A stretch of DNA of 64,000 bases, from NCBI GenBank assembly GCA_903858275.1, contig CAIOIC010000132.1, forward strand, positions 1 to 64,000, written 5' to 3'. Both the position numbers and the translations under genes were made by a program. The DNA is from an uncultured Verrucomicrobia subdivision 3 bacterium (GTDB lineage: Bacteria > Verrucomicrobiota > Verrucomicrobiia > Limisphaerales > UBA11358). Positions 39,928 through 50,746 of this stretch are shown here, piece by piece (position 1 is the stretch's first letter; every line of letters starts with the position of its first letter). A model generated the notes under the pieces. It searched no databases. It saw only the letters and a list, made by a program, of their open reading frames with translations, and was not told the origin of the DNA.

Positions 39928-41745
39928 TTAGAAGAACGCGATGTAAAACCAGATCACACAAGCCACGACGATCAAGCTCAACCCCACGTCGAGCGCATTC
40001 CAACTGGCACGGGTGGCGGCTTTCTCTTCGGGCGTCGCCCCATACCAAGTATATTTGGCAGTCTGAGGATCGGGCGCCTTGGTCATCAAACTGATGATGA
40101 TCATCAACGCGGCCGTCAGCACAAACAGTCCCTGACAGAAATAGAGCCAGTGAATATTCCAGAAGTCGAAGATGAGGCCGTGCTTGGCTTTGATGGGGGC
40201 AATGCCGGAAGCATATTGATCGGCGGTGATAATCCCTTTGTATAGCTGCTGCTTGAGCTCCTTCACCACACCGCCGTCATTGCGCATGATGAGGTCAGAA
40301 GCGAGCCGGGCAAATCCGGCCACCACCCCCACCACAAACGCCCATAACGCCGCCGGGGCGGTGGCGCGTTTCCAAAAGACGCCAATGCCGAACAGAACGG
40401 CTATGGCTGGCGATAAATACGCCTGCACGCTTTGCAGATATTCATACAGGTTTGAATGCAGCGCCTTAATCACCAGCACCCAGCATATGCCCAGAAAGAC
40501 GATGACCGCCGTGGCGATGCGCCCAACCAGCACTTCGGTTTTGCCGGAGGCGTTGGGATGCCATTCGCGGTAAAAATCCATCGTGAACAAAGTGGCTGAA
40601 GCGTTGAACTTAGACGCCAGCGACGCCATAAGCGCAACAATCATGCCGCAAGCGACGATACCTTTAACACCGTGAGGCAAAATCTGCGCCACAAGCGAGG
40701 TGTAGGCGGCGTCACCGCTGGTGGTGAAACCGCTGCCCGGCTTCTGGGTGAGCGCAAAGGCCACCATGCCGGGAACCAGAAAGATGAACACGGGAGTCAG
40801 CTTGAAATAGCCGGCGAGAATAGAGCCGCGGCGCGATTCCTTCTGATTTTTGCCCGCCAGCACGCGCTGGACGATGTATTGGTCGGTGCACCAATACCAG
40901 AAGCCGATGATGGCCGAACCGGGCAGCACTGCGAGCCACGGCCATTCCGGATCGGCGTTGGAGCGGATAAGGTGAATGTTGGCGCCCACCGATGCCTTGG
41001 TGACATTCCAGCCTTCAATCAGACTGCCGCCGCCGAGCTTTTGCAGCCCGACGTAAAGAATGGCCAGCGAGCCAAAGATCAGCACCGGCGTTTGCAGCAC
41101 CGCCGTATACATGATCACCCGCATGCCCCCGAAAATCGTGTAAAGACCCGTCGTGAAAGCCAGGCCCAAGGCGATGACCCAAAAAACATCCACGGTGTGC
41201 CCGAACAAGCTGACGGACTCCACCCCCAGCAAAGTGCGGATGACCACGTCACCGGCATAAATGGTCGCCGCAATTTTGGTCAGAACCAAGCTGGCAATGG
41301 TGAGCAGGCTTAAAACATTTCGCGAACCACGGCTGAAGCGCAGTTCCAGAAATTCCGGCATCGTGAACACCTTCATGCGGTCATAGAGCGGCACGAAAAC
41401 CCAGCCCAGGATCAGGATCAGCCAGCCGTGCATTTCCCAATGCGCCATGGCCATGCCGGTGACAAAACCGGCGCCGGCGAGGCCCACGAGATGCTCGGAG
41501 CCGATGTTCGAGGAGAAGATCGAGGAGCCGATCTGCAGCCAGTTCGCGTCGCGACCGGACAAGAAGTAATCCTTGCCGGACTCGTTTTTTTTGCGCATCG
41601 AGAACAACACCACGGCCAGCATGCCGACGATAAACAACGCAATCACAAACCAGTCCAACCCGTTAAATACCGGCTCCTGCCGGATCCCGGCATTGGCCGC
41701 AATGGCATTGGTTGCTGCGACAATTTTATTCGTTATTTCATTCAT
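39928..41745 (-). CDS. Sodium:solute symporter (SSS/SGLT family)
   Basis: YFLSGRDANWLQIGSSIFSSNIGSEHLVGLAGAG...; WYWCTDQYIVQRVLAGKN is an SSS signature. Confidence 0.93.
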   Translation of the reverse strand: MNEITNKIVAATNAIAANAGIRQEPVFNGLDWFVIALFIVGMLAVVLFSMRKKNESGKDYFLSGRDANWLQIGSSIFSSNIGSEHLVGLAGAGFVTGMAMAHWEMHGWLILILGWVFVPLYDRMKVFTMPEFLELRFSRGSRNVLSLLTIASLVLTKIAATIYAGDVVIRTLLGVESVSLFGHTVDVFWVIALGLAFTTGLYTIFGGMRVIMYTAVLQTPVLIFGSLAILYVGLQKLGGGSLIEGWNVTKASVGANIHLIRSNADPEWPWLAVLPGSAIIGFWYWCTDQYIVQRVLAGKNQKESRRGSILAGYFKLTPVFIFLVPGMVAFALTQKPGSGFTTSGDAAYTSLVAQILPHGVKGIVACGMIVALMASLASKFNASATLFTMDFYREWHPNASGKTEVLVGRIATAVIVFLGICWVLVIKALHSNLYEYLQSVQAYLSPAIAVLFGIGVFWKRATAPAALWAFVVGVVAGFARLASDLIMRNDGGVVKELKQQLYKGIITADQYASGIAPIKAKHGLIFDFWNIHWLYFCQGLFVLTAALMIIISLMTKAPDPQTAKYTWYGATPEEKAATRASWNALDVGLSLIVVACVIWFYIAFF

Positions 41746-41763
41746 GATTTCAGGAGGTCGTGG

Positions 41764-42915
41764 TTATGGCTTAACACTAAATTTGTAGATGATCGTGTTG
41801 TGAAATGTCTGGCCGGGCTTGAGAACCACGGACGGGAAATTCGCCTTGTTGGGTGAATCCGGATAATGCTGCGGCTCCATGCAAAAACCCGTGCGCGCCT
41901 GATAGGTCACACCGCCTTTGCCAATAATGCTGCCATCCAGAAAATTACCGGCGTAAAACTGCAAGCCCGGCTCGTCGCTCCAGACTTCCATCACCCGGCC
42001 CGTGGTGGGTTCCTCCACGCGAGCCTGCAATCCAAGCTGGCCAAGCGGTTTGTTAATGACCCAGTTATGGTCGTAGCCGGGGCCGTATTGCAAAACAACA
42101 TCCGGCTCGTTGATACGCGCGCCAATCGCGGTCGGATTGCGAAAATCAAACGGCGTGCCAGCCACCGATTTCAACTCGCCCGTGGGAATCAAGCCGGCAT
42201 CCACCGGCGTGGTTTGGTCGGCATTGATATAGACGATGTGGCCAAGAATATCGCCATTCCCCTGCCCCGACAGATTGAAATAGGAATGATGCGTAAGATT
42301 CACGACCGTCGGCCGATCGGTCACGGCGGTGCATTCTAATTTCAAAGCATTGTCATCCGTCAGCGTGTAAGTCGCCGTCACCATCAAGTTGCCGGGGAAA
42401 CCCTCTTCGCCGTCCAAACTCGCATAAGTCAAAATCAGCGCCGGTCCCTGCGCCGTGTGCATCGGCCGCGCCGTCCACACCACCTTGTCGAAACCCTTCA
42501 AGCCGCCATGCAACGAATTCGGGCCGTTGTTCGTGGCCAGCGTGTAGGTCTTGCCTTCGAGCGTGAATCGGGCGCCGCCAATGCGGTTGCCGTAGCGTCC
42601 GATGAGCGCGCCGAAATAGGGTGTTTTGTCGATGTAGCCCGTCAAATCGTCAAAGCCGAGCACGACATCGGCGAACCTGCCGTTTTTGTCCGGCATGGTC
42701 AGCTTCTGCACAATGCCGCCATAGGTCATGATATTCGCCTCCATGCCGTTGGCGTTTCGCAGCGTGTAGATTTCAACCGCCTGACCTTCAGTCGTCTTGC
42801 CGAAGTCAGCCTTCGTGATGGTTCCTTTGGATGTGTTCATAGTACTGCAACCGGTAAAACACGCCGCCGCAATGCTGGCGGACATGACGGTAATGAGTTG
42901 GGCTAGTTTATTCAT
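41764..42915 (-). CDS. Aldose 1-epimerase (galactose mutarotase), predicted lipoprotein
   Basis: GALIGRYGNRIGGARFTLEGKTYTLATNNGPNSLHGGLKGFDKVVW; N-terminal SIAAACFTGCSTM lipobox-like motif. Confidence 0.92.
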   Translation of the reverse strand: MNKLAQLITVMSASIAAACFTGCSTMNTSKGTITKADFGKTTEGQAVEIYTLRNANGMEANIMTYGGIVQKLTMPDKNGRFADVVLGFDDLTGYIDKTPYFGALIGRYGNRIGGARFTLEGKTYTLATNNGPNSLHGGLKGFDKVVWTARPMHTAQGPALILTYASLDGEEGFPGNLMVTATYTLTDDNALKLECTAVTDRPTVVNLTHHSYFNLSGQGNGDILGHIVYINADQTTPVDAGLIPTGELKSVAGTPFDFRNPTAIGARINEPDVVLQYGPGYDHNWVINKPLGQLGLQARVEEPTTGRVMEVWSDEPGLQFYAGNFLDGSIIGKGGVTYQARTGFCMEPQHYPDSPNKANFPSVVLKPGQTFHNTIIYKFSVKP

Positions 42916-42934
42916 GTTGGGTTTCGGTTGAAAT

Positions 42935-43654
42935 TCATTTCTGCCCGTAAGTTGCCTTCGGCCCGTGTTTGCGAAGAAAATGTTTATCCAACAACACGCC
43001 CTGCATCGGCTTGAGCTTGGGATTGATGCGCAGCGTCTCGCTGTTCAGCTTCGCGATGAATTCCAGCACGCCCGCGTTGTGAACCGCAGCATGCACGTCC
43101 GCGCCCCACGTGAACGGCCCGTGGCTCGCCACCAGCACGGCGGGATGCTGCAACGGATCGAACTTAAATTTCTTGAAGGTCTCCACGATCACGTCGCCCG
43201 TGTTCGCCTCATAATCGGTTTTGATTTCCGCCGCCGTCAGCTTGCGCGTGCAGGGCACTTCGCCATACCAGTAATCCGCCTGCGTCGTGCCGTAGGCCGG
43301 CAACGGCTGGCACGCCTGCGCCCACGCCGTCGCAAACAGGCTGTGCGTGTGCACCACGCCGCCGATTTTGGGGAAGGCGCGATACAGCACCAGATGCGTG
43401 GCCGTGTCCGAACTGGGCTTGAGCTGGCCCTCAACGACCTCGCCGGCCTTCAATGACACGCAAACCATGTGCTGCGGTTTCAGCTCCGCATACGGCACGC
43501 CGCTCGGCTTGATGACCATCACGCCACTCGCGCGATCCACCGCGCTGGCGTTGCCCCACGTCTGGATGACCAGACCTTCGGCGACCAGATCCAGGTTCGC
43601 CCGGCACACTTCAGCTTTTAATTTTTCGAGCATAACAAATTTTCTTTTTGCCAC
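42935..43654 (-). CDS. araD: L-ribulose-5-phosphate 4-epimerase
   Basis: TWGNASAVDRASGVMVIKPSGVPYAELKPQHMV...GGVVHTHSLFATAWAQACQPLPAYGTTQADYWYGEVPCTR. Start may be at the inner ATG (MLEKLK). Confidence 0.93.
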   Translation of the reverse strand: MAKRKFVMLEKLKAEVCRANLDLVAEGLVIQTWGNASAVDRASGVMVIKPSGVPYAELKPQHMVCVSLKAGEVVEGQLKPSSDTATHLVLYRAFPKIGGVVHTHSLFATAWAQACQPLPAYGTTQADYWYGEVPCTRKLTAAEIKTDYEANTGDVIVETFKKFKFDPLQHPAVLVASHGPFTWGADVHAAVHNAGVLEFIAKLNSETLRINPKLKPMQGVLLDKHFLRKHGPKATYGQK

Positions 43655-43717
43655 AGAGCCACCGAAAGCACGGAGAAAAACTCAAAACGGACTCTGTGTT
43701 CTCTGTGCCTCTGTGGC
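43650..43717. repeat. Hairpin-forming intergenic repeat element between araB and araD
   Basis: gccacagag (43650-43658) ... ctctgtgttctctgtgcctctgtggc (ends 43717): perfect 9-bp terminal arms and internal ctctgtg units. Confidence 0.65.
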
Positions 43718-43728
43718 TAATTAAATTT

Positions 43729-45417
43729 TTACTTCCGCACCCGACTACGAATCTCAATCAACTTTTTCATCACGCCATACAGATTACCGTTCCACTGCAT
43801 CGTGCCGAAAGCATCGTGAAGCTGTTTGTAAATGGCGTAAAGTTCTTTGTAAACCGCGTGCGCCTTTGGATTCGGCTTATAGACGGCCGGCTTGAGGCCG
43901 GTCATCTTCTTCTGCGCGGTGGCGAAGTCCTTGTGCGCACCCGCAACGACCGCCGCCGCGATGGCCGAGCCAAGCGCGCAGGTCTGCGCCGAGCGGCTGA
44001 TTTTCATCGGCCGGCCGGTGATGTCCGCGTAGGTCTGCATGACGAGCGCGCTCTTGTCCGCAATGCCGCCGCAGTTCACCACTTCGGAAATCTTTACGCC
44101 GTATTCCTCGTAGCGATTGATGATGGTCAACGCGCCGTAAGCCGTCGCCTCGATGAGCGCGCGATACACTTCCGCCGGCGTCGTGTAAAGCGTCTGGCCG
44201 AGGAGCAGGCCGGTGAGCTGCTGATCTACCAGCACGGTGCGATTGCCGTTGTTCCAGTCGAGCGCAAGCAGTCCGCTTTCGCCGGGCTGTAGTTTCAAGG
44301 CGCCCTTCGTGAGTTCTTCGTGCGAAGCAACTGCGTTGCGACTACCACTTGCCGCCGGGCGGATATAGTTTACCCACCAATTAAAAATGTCGCCCACGGC
44401 GGACTGTCCGGCCTCAATGCCGAAGTAGCCGGGAACAACGCTGCCATCCACGATGCCGCAGACGCCCGGGATGTCGGCGAGCTTGGCGGTGTTCACGCGC
44501 ACGCTGATGTCGCACGTGCTCGTGCCGATGATCTTCACCAGCGTGCCGGGCTTCACGCCCGCGCCAATCGCGCCGGTGTGCGCATCAAACGCGCCGACCG
44601 TCACGGGAATGCCCGCCGAGAGGCCGGTGCGCTTGGCCCAATCCGCCGTGAGCGTGCCGACGGCGGAGTCCACCGCGAGCACGCGCTTGGGCAGACGATC
44701 GCGCAACGCACTAAGTTTAGGGTCAAGTTTAGACAAAAACGCCTTGTCCGGATAGCCGCCCCAAGTCGCGCTATACATCGCCTTGTGACCAGCGGCGCAG
44801 ATGCCGGCGACAAACTTGTCGGGAGGCAACGTGTCCGTCAGCGCGGCGGGAACAAGGTCGGACAGCTCAATCCATGAATGCGCGGCGTTGAAAACCTCCG
44901 GCGCGGCGCGGAGGCATTTCAGAATTTTGCTGAAGAACCATTCACTGGAATAGGTGCCGCCGCATTTAGCGAGATATTGCGGACGCATCTTTTTCGCGAG
45001 TGCGGTGATCTCGGCGGCTTCGGCGATGCCGGTGTGGTCCTTCCACAGCCACGCCATCGCGGCGGGATTGTTGGCGAACTTTTTCTGGAACACAAGCGGT
45101 TGGCCGTTCGCATCCACGGGCAATGGCGTGCTGCCGGTCGTATCCACGCCAATGCCGATCACCTGACCGGCGTTAAAACCTTTGATGGTTTTCTTCGCGG
45201 TGGCGAGCGCCTGCCGGATGGTGATTTCCGCGCCCTTGAGATAATCGGCGGGATGCTGCCGGGCGAGATTCGGGTCGCGACTCAGGATGACGCCGGCGGT
45301 GCCGTGTGAATATCCCCAGACGGCAGCGGCGACTTCCGCCCCGTTGGCGACATTGACGATGAGGGCGCGAACCGAGTTCGTGCCGTAGTCCAGACCGATG
45401 GTGTATAGTTGGCTCAT
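43729..45417 (-). CDS. araB: Ribulokinase
   Basis: YTIGLDYGTNSVRALIVNVANGAEVAAAVWGYSHG; GVDTTGSTPLPVDANGQPL; between araD and araA genes. Confidence 0.95.
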   Translation of the reverse strand: MSQLYTIGLDYGTNSVRALIVNVANGAEVAAAVWGYSHGTAGVILSRDPNLARQHPADYLKGAEITIRQALATAKKTIKGFNAGQVIGIGVDTTGSTPLPVDANGQPLVFQKKFANNPAAMAWLWKDHTGIAEAAEITALAKKMRPQYLAKCGGTYSSEWFFSKILKCLRAAPEVFNAAHSWIELSDLVPAALTDTLPPDKFVAGICAAGHKAMYSATWGGYPDKAFLSKLDPKLSALRDRLPKRVLAVDSAVGTLTADWAKRTGLSAGIPVTVGAFDAHTGAIGAGVKPGTLVKIIGTSTCDISVRVNTAKLADIPGVCGIVDGSVVPGYFGIEAGQSAVGDIFNWWVNYIRPAASGSRNAVASHEELTKGALKLQPGESGLLALDWNNGNRTVLVDQQLTGLLLGQTLYTTPAEVYRALIEATAYGALTIINRYEEYGVKISEVVNCGGIADKSALVMQTYADITGRPMKISRSAQTCALGSAIAAAVVAGAHKDFATAQKKMTGLKPAVYKPNPKAHAVYKELYAIYKQLHDAFGTMQWNGNLYGVMKKLIEIRSRVRK

Positions 45418-47774
45418 TTTTTTGAATTGGTTGGGGCTTTCAAAATCCGGACACCAAAAACTCCGCCGGCCTTATTACCGGAGGGCGCAGCGAACTTCAC
45501 TACAACGGTGTTTTTGCCATGAGTCAGTTCGATCGGAATCGGATAAGTCGCTTCAAAGAACTCCCCCGGCCGGTCATTGTTTAATTTTTGCGTGACAATA
45601 ATTTTTTCATCCACCAGCACATCAAACTCGCGCCGGCCGCCATCGCCGCCCCAGAATGTGCAGGCCAGTTGCAGCGGCTGGTCGGGCAGAATTTTTACTT
45701 CGTAGCTGAACCAGTCGGATGCATCGCGCCATTTGCGGCTCTTGAAGTCGCCGCTGTGGGTGACGCCGCCCTGGAAATTATGATCCGTCTCCGATTGTGA
45801 TTCGCCGGGATTGACGGAATCCACCACGCGAGTTTCCTCCGCGATCCGCTGCGCTTCCGCCGCCGCCAGTCCCGCCTGATGCGCCTGCCAGCCGGTTTCA
45901 GACATCTGTTTCCAATAGACCGAGTAGCGCTCGCGGTGCAGCCGGTAAAACGGAATCAAGGTCACGTCGTCCGGACGGCCGATGCCATGCGTGCGAAATG
46001 TCAACGCCTTGCCGGACACCGGCTGAACATGTTCGAGAAGTTTTCCGGCTTCGCAAACCAACACCGGTGCCGCCGGCGCGGGAAGCCTGCTCAAATCGGT
46101 CTGCCGCTTCACAAATGGACTTGGCATCGCGTTCGTGCCCAGCTTGCCAGCCAGCACAATCGGACCGTAAAGCAAGGCGACCTGATTGCTTACGCCGGGC
46201 AGCGGCTCGGTGTGCAGCCGCATCGGCATACGGATTTCAATTTTATCGCCGTCATGCCACTCACGCGACACGGCAATGTAACTTCCCGGCGCGGATTTCA
46301 CCGGTTGTTTTTTACCGTTGATGGAAAGGAACAGGCCGTCGGTCGCCCAGGCCGGCTGCCGGATTTTTAACGCGAAGCTCACAGGCTTCTTGGCTTTGAT
46401 TTTTAGAATCGTCGTATCGCTTACGGGAAACCCGGTTTCCTGTCGGACCACCAGTCCTTTTTCCTTCCACGACAATTCCGAGGCAACGAACAAGTTCACG
46501 AACAGCGAATTGGCATCATGAAAATAAATCGTTTCGCCATATTTGGAATGGTTTTCCATGCCGGTGCCGACACAGCACCAGAAGGAATCTTCCGGCGTGG
46601 AATACACCTTAAAGTGTCCCGGCTTCAGCGACGGGAAATAGACAAACATGCCGGTCTCCGGATCCTGTGACGCGAGGATGTGGTTGAAAAGCGCGCGCTC
46701 ATAAAAATCCATCTTCGCCGCATCCGGCTTCAGGGCGAACAGCTCGCGCGTGAGCTTGAGCATGTTGTAGGTATTGCACGTCTCGCAGGTGTCGGGGCTC
46801 AAATGGCTGGCAAAATCATTTGTGGAAAAGAAATGCTCGCGGTCGCTATGCCCGCCAATGACGTAAGAGCGGCGCAGGACAACGGAGTCCCAAAACGTGT
46901 TTGCCACCGCGAGATATTTTGGGTCGCCGGTAAGTTCATATTCACGTGCCGCGCCGATGATTTTTGGAATCTGCGTATTGGCATGAATGCCGTCCAGCCG
47001 GTCTTCGCCGTGCGCCAGCGGTTCCAAAACCTTCGCATGATTGAAGGCGGCGGAAAGCGCGAGATAATTGGTGTTGCCGGTCACGGCATACAGATTGGCC
47101 AGCACTTCATTCATGCCGCCGTGTTCACAGTTGAGCGACGTCTGCATCTGCCCGGATGAAAGTTTTCCCACGCGAGATTTCACCCAATCGGCATTTTTCC
47201 GCAACACCTCGAGAGCTTGGGCATTGCCGCAGAGCTGGCTGGCATCCAACAGCCCGGCCATGATTTTATGCAGCGTATACCACGGGGCCCAGACTTTCTT
47301 GGCTTGCTCCACTCGATCGATAAACGATTCGGGAAATGCGGACAAATAACCCTCATGATAACCAGCGCCGACAGAATGGTCCTGGCAAATTGCCAGTTCG
47401 GCAACAATGTGATCCACGCGCCGCTTGAATCGCGCGTCACCCGTACTGGCATACATCAGCGACAGCGCGGAGAGATAATGGCCGAGGCTGTGTCCGCGCA
47501 GCTCGCATTTCGGCTCCTCCCAGCCACCGAGCGGCTGGGCGCTGGATGGCAGGCCGACATTCAAGCGAAACGTATGGAGCAGCCGGTCGGGTTCGAGCGC
47601 GAGCAAATATTTTTGATCGCGCAACATTGCATCACGAAACGGCCCGTCCAGCAGCCGCACATCCGTCAGTGAAAACGGCTCGATAACGGGCGGAACCTTG
47701 AGCGCAGGCGCATCCGACCATGCCGAAAAGGCCGACAAGGCAATGGCGACAACAATAAGTTTTTCAAGCTTCAT
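45414..47774 (-). CDS. Glycoside hydrolase family 127 (DUF1680, beta-L-arabinofuranosidase-like), secreted
   Basis: RLLDGPFRDAMLRDQKYLLALEPDRLLHTFRLNVGLPSSAQPLGGWEEPKCELRGHSLGHYLSALS; ETCNTYNMLKLTRELFAL; N-terminal signal peptide. Confidence 0.93.
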   Translation of the reverse strand: MKLEKLIVVAIALSAFSAWSDAPALKVPPVIEPFSLTDVRLLDGPFRDAMLRDQKYLLALEPDRLLHTFRLNVGLPSSAQPLGGWEEPKCELRGHSLGHYLSALSLMYASTGDARFKRRVDHIVAELAICQDHSVGAGYHEGYLSAFPESFIDRVEQAKKVWAPWYTLHKIMAGLLDASQLCGNAQALEVLRKNADWVKSRVGKLSSGQMQTSLNCEHGGMNEVLANLYAVTGNTNYLALSAAFNHAKVLEPLAHGEDRLDGIHANTQIPKIIGAAREYELTGDPKYLAVANTFWDSVVLRRSYVIGGHSDREHFFSTNDFASHLSPDTCETCNTYNMLKLTRELFALKPDAAKMDFYERALFNHILASQDPETGMFVYFPSLKPGHFKVYSTPEDSFWCCVGTGMENHSKYGETIYFHDANSLFVNLFVASELSWKEKGLVVRQETGFPVSDTTILKIKAKKPVSFALKIRQPAWATDGLFLSINGKKQPVKSAPGSYIAVSREWHDGDKIEIRMPMRLHTEPLPGVSNQVALLYGPIVLAGKLGTNAMPSPFVKRQTDLSRLPAPAAPVLVCEAGKLLEHVQPVSGKALTFRTHGIGRPDDVTLIPFYRLHRERYSVYWKQMSETGWQAHQAGLAAAEAQRIAEETRVVDSVNPGESQSETDHNFQGGVTHSGDFKSRKWRDASDWFSYEVKILPDQPLQLACTFWGGDGGRREFDVLVDEKIIVTQKLNNDRPGEFFEATYPIPIELTHGKNTVVVKFAAPSGNKAGGVFGVRILKAPTNSKK

Positions 47775-47809
47775 TGTGGGGGATGCATGGTTAGATCAAT
47801 TGATTTGGT

Positions 47810-49324
47810 CTAGGAAACCCAGCCGCTTTTCAGAGCGTAGGCGCAGTCGTTCCAAACGAGTTCCTGCTTAAATTGACGCAGCTTCGTGTCTTCATCAATC
47901 ACGACCGTTTCGAGACCGGCGATGGCGGCGAAGTCTTCGAGCATTTCGGTGGTGACGGCCTGGCTGAAGCCGGTGTGGTGCGCGCCGCCCGCGTAAATCC
48001 ATGCGGCGCACGCATCCTCGAAATTCGGACGGCACTTCCAAACCGCCTGCGCGACCGGCAACTTCGGCATCGGCTGTTCGGGTTTCACGACCTCCACCTC
48101 GTTGATGAGCAGGCGGAAGCGGTTGCCGAAATCCATCAATGCCGCATTCACCGCCGGACCGGCGGGCGTGTTGAAAACCAGCCGCGCCGGATCAGCCTTG
48201 CCGCCGATGCCGAGCGGATGCACCTGCAACGACGGTTTGCCGTCGGCGATGCTCGGACATATCTCCAGCATGTGCGCGCCGAGGACGACCTGATTGCCGG
48301 GCTGCAAATGATAGGTGTAATCTTCCATGAACGACGTGCCGCCTTTGAGGCCGCTCGCCATGACCTTCATCGCTCTCACCAGCGCGGCGGTTTTCCAGTC
48401 GCCCTCGCCAGCGAATCCGTAGTTGTCCGCCATCAACCGCTGCGGCGCGAGGCCGGGCAATTGCACAAGGCCGTGCAAATCCTCGAACGTCGTGGTGAAG
48501 CCCTTGAAATTGCCGTCGGCCAAAAATATACGCAGACCAAGTTCGATGCGTGCAGCTTCGCGGATGGATTTGTGGCGCTTGCCGCTCTTTTTCAAATCGC
48601 CGGCCACTTCATAAACGGCTTCGTAAGTTTTGCAAAGCGCTTCCACTTCCTTTTCGGAAATTCCGCCGATGACTTTCACGAGATCGCCGACGCCGTGCGT
48701 GTTGACGGAATAGCCGAACTTGATTTGCGCGGAGACCTTGTCGCCTTCGGTCACAGCGACTTCGCGCATGTTGTCCCCAAAGCGGACAAACCGCGCATCC
48801 TGCCAATCGGCCCAGGCGGCGGCGGCGCGCGCCCACGCGCCGAGTTTGGCTTGAACAGCTTTCTCCTGCCAGAAGCCGACGATGACTTTGCGATTGATGC
48901 GCAGGCGGCTCATAATGAAGCCGTGCTCGCGATCACCATGCGCGGCCTGATTCATGTTCATGAAATCCATGTCAATCGTGGCCCAAGGAATGTCGCGATT
49001 GTATTGCGTGTGCAAGTGGCAGATGGGTTTGCGGAGCTGCTTGAGGCCATTGATCCACATCTTCGACGGTGAAAACGTGTGGCACCAGGTGATGAGGCCA
49101 ATGCAGTTCCTCGCGTTGTTCGCGGCCTGGCACAGTTCCGTCACCGCCTCCGGTGAAACGAGCACGGGCTTGAAAATGACTCTCACCGGAATCGCCGGCG
49201 ACAGATTGAGTGCCTTGGCGATTGCCTGCGAATGGAGCGCGACTTGCTTCAGTGTTTCCGGGCCGTAAAGATGCTGGCTGCCGGTGACGAACCAGACTTC
49301 CGATTGCTTGAGGTTAATTTTCAT
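47810..49324 (-). CDS. araA: L-arabinose isomerase
   Basis: [31 protein letters not shown]...[15 protein letters not shown]...[33 protein letters not shown]. Confidence 0.97.
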   Translation of the reverse strand: MKINLKQSEVWFVTGSQHLYGPETLKQVALHSQAIAKALNLSPAIPVRVIFKPVLVSPEAVTELCQAANNARNCIGLITWCHTFSPSKMWINGLKQLRKPICHLHTQYNRDIPWATIDMDFMNMNQAAHGDREHGFIMSRLRINRKVIVGFWQEKAVQAKLGAWARAAAAWADWQDARFVRFGDNMREVAVTEGDKVSAQIKFGYSVNTHGVGDLVKVIGGISEKEVEALCKTYEAVYEVAGDLKKSGKRHKSIREAARIELGLRIFLADGNFKGFTTTFEDLHGLVQLPGLAPQRLMADNYGFAGEGDWKTAALVRAMKVMASGLKGGTSFMEDYTYHLQPGNQVVLGAHMLEICPSIADGKPSLQVHPLGIGGKADPARLVFNTPAGPAVNAALMDFGNRFRLLINEVEVVKPEQPMPKLPVAQAVWKCRPNFEDACAAWIYAGGAHHTGFSQAVTTEMLEDFAAIAGLETVVIDEDTKLRQFKQELVWNDCAYALKSGWVS

Positions 49325-49356
49325 AAAAGTTTTTTACGTAGTCGCGCCGTGGAAAA

Positions 49357-49386
49357 GAGGGAGCGGATGAATTCACCCGCTCCCTC
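49357..49386 (-). terminator. Rho-independent terminator between xylA and araA
   Basis: gagggagcgg-atgaattcac-ccgctccctc 10-bp perfect stem; minus-strand 3' flank ttttcc. Confidence 0.7.
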
Positions 49387-49405
49387 TTCCCAGCCATGAA
49401 GGTTA

Positions 49406-50719
49406 TCAAATGAATTCGTTGATCAGGTTTTCGAGGTATTCCTGGCGGCCGCTCGTGTTCGGAGAAACTTCACCTTTCTTAAGAATGTAGGCTTCAATTT
49501 CTTTCAACGAGGCTTTGCCCGCTTCAATCTTGGCACCGATGCCGGAATCCCACGAAGCATAGCGGTTCTTCACAAATTCGCACAGGCGCCCGTCTTTGCG
49601 GATCGCTGCCGCGATTTTCAGACCGCGCGCAAACGCGTCCATGCCGCCGATGTGCGCGTAGAACAGATCCATCGGCTCGAAGCTCTCGCGACGAACTTTC
49701 GCGTCGAAGTTCACGCCGCCTGTGGTCAGGCCGCCGTATTTCAAGATGGCCAGCATCGAGTAGGTCGTGAGATAAATATTGGTCGGAAATTGATCTGTGT
49801 CCCAGCCGAGCAACTCGTCACCCGTGTTCGCGTCAATGGAGCCAAGCGCATTCGCCGCACCCGCAACTTCCAGTTCGTGCTGCATGGTGTGACCCGCAAG
49901 CGTAGCGTGGTTGGTTTCGATGTTCAGCTTGAAGTGCGGCAACAAATCAAACTCACGCAGGAAGTTCAGGCACGCCGCCGCATCGGAATCGTATTGGTGC
50001 TTGGTCGGTTCTTTCGGTTTCGGCTCGATGTAAAACTGGCCCTTGAAACCGATCTGCTTTTTGTAGGCAACGGCAAGGTGCAGCAGCTTGGCCAGATGTT
50101 CCTGCTCACGCTTCATGTCCGTGTTGAGCAGCGTCATATAGCCTTCGCGGCCGCCCCAGAAAGTGTAGCCTTCGCCGCCAAGTTCGTGCGTCACTTCCAT
50201 CGCCTTCTTGACCTGCGCGGCGGCGTAAGCAAAGACGTCGGCGTTGCAACTCGTGCTGGCACCGTGGACGAAGCGCGGATTGGAGAACAAGTTCGCCGTG
50301 CCCCACAGCAGCTTGACGCCGGTGCGCTTTTGCTCTTCCTTCAAAACTTTCGCCACGGCGTCAAAATTCTGGTTGGATTCAGCCAGCGTCCGGCCTTCCG
50401 GCGCGACGTCGCGGTCATGCCAGCAATAATACGGCGCGCCGAGCTTGGCAATGAACTCGAAAGCCACCCGCGCACGCTTCTGGGCGTTCCTGACGCTGGC
50501 GCTGCCGTCGTCCCACGGCCGCTGCATCGTGCCGGCGCCGAAGGGATCGCTGCCGGTTCCGCGAAAAGTGTGCCAATACACGACCGCGAAGCGCAGATGG
50601 TCGCGCAGGGATTTGCCTTCGACGATTTCGGCGGCGTTATAGTGTTTGAACGCGAGCGGATTTTTGGACTTCGGGCCTTCGTAAGCGATGGTTTCTATGT
50701 TCGGGAATGCAGCTTTCAT
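49406..50719 (-). CDS. xylA: Xylose isomerase
   Basis: [85 protein letters not shown]. Confidence 0.97.
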   Translation of the reverse strand: MKAAFPNIETIAYEGPKSKNPLAFKHYNAAEIVEGKSLRDHLRFAVVYWHTFRGTGSDPFGAGTMQRPWDDGSASVRNAQKRARVAFEFIAKLGAPYYCWHDRDVAPEGRTLAESNQNFDAVAKVLKEEQKRTGVKLLWGTANLFSNPRFVHGASTSCNADVFAYAAAQVKKAMEVTHELGGEGYTFWGGREGYMTLLNTDMKREQEHLAKLLHLAVAYKKQIGFKGQFYIEPKPKEPTKHQYDSDAAACLNFLREFDLLPHFKLNIETNHATLAGHTMQHELEVAGAANALGSIDANTGDELLGWDTDQFPTNIYLTTYSMLAILKYGGLTTGGVNFDAKVRRESFEPMDLFYAHIGGMDAFARGLKIAAAIRKDGRLCEFVKNRYASWDSGIGAKIEAGKASLKEIEAYILKKGEVSPNTSGRQEYLENLINEFI

Positions 50720-50746
50720 TTTTGTGGTTTGTTATTTTGTTGATGT

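Noticed and set aside
47873-49072. 399-aa ORF on the plus strand
   Set aside because: Antisense to araA; no domain.
49652-50743. 363-aa ORF on the plus strand
   Set aside because: Antisense to xylA; no domain.
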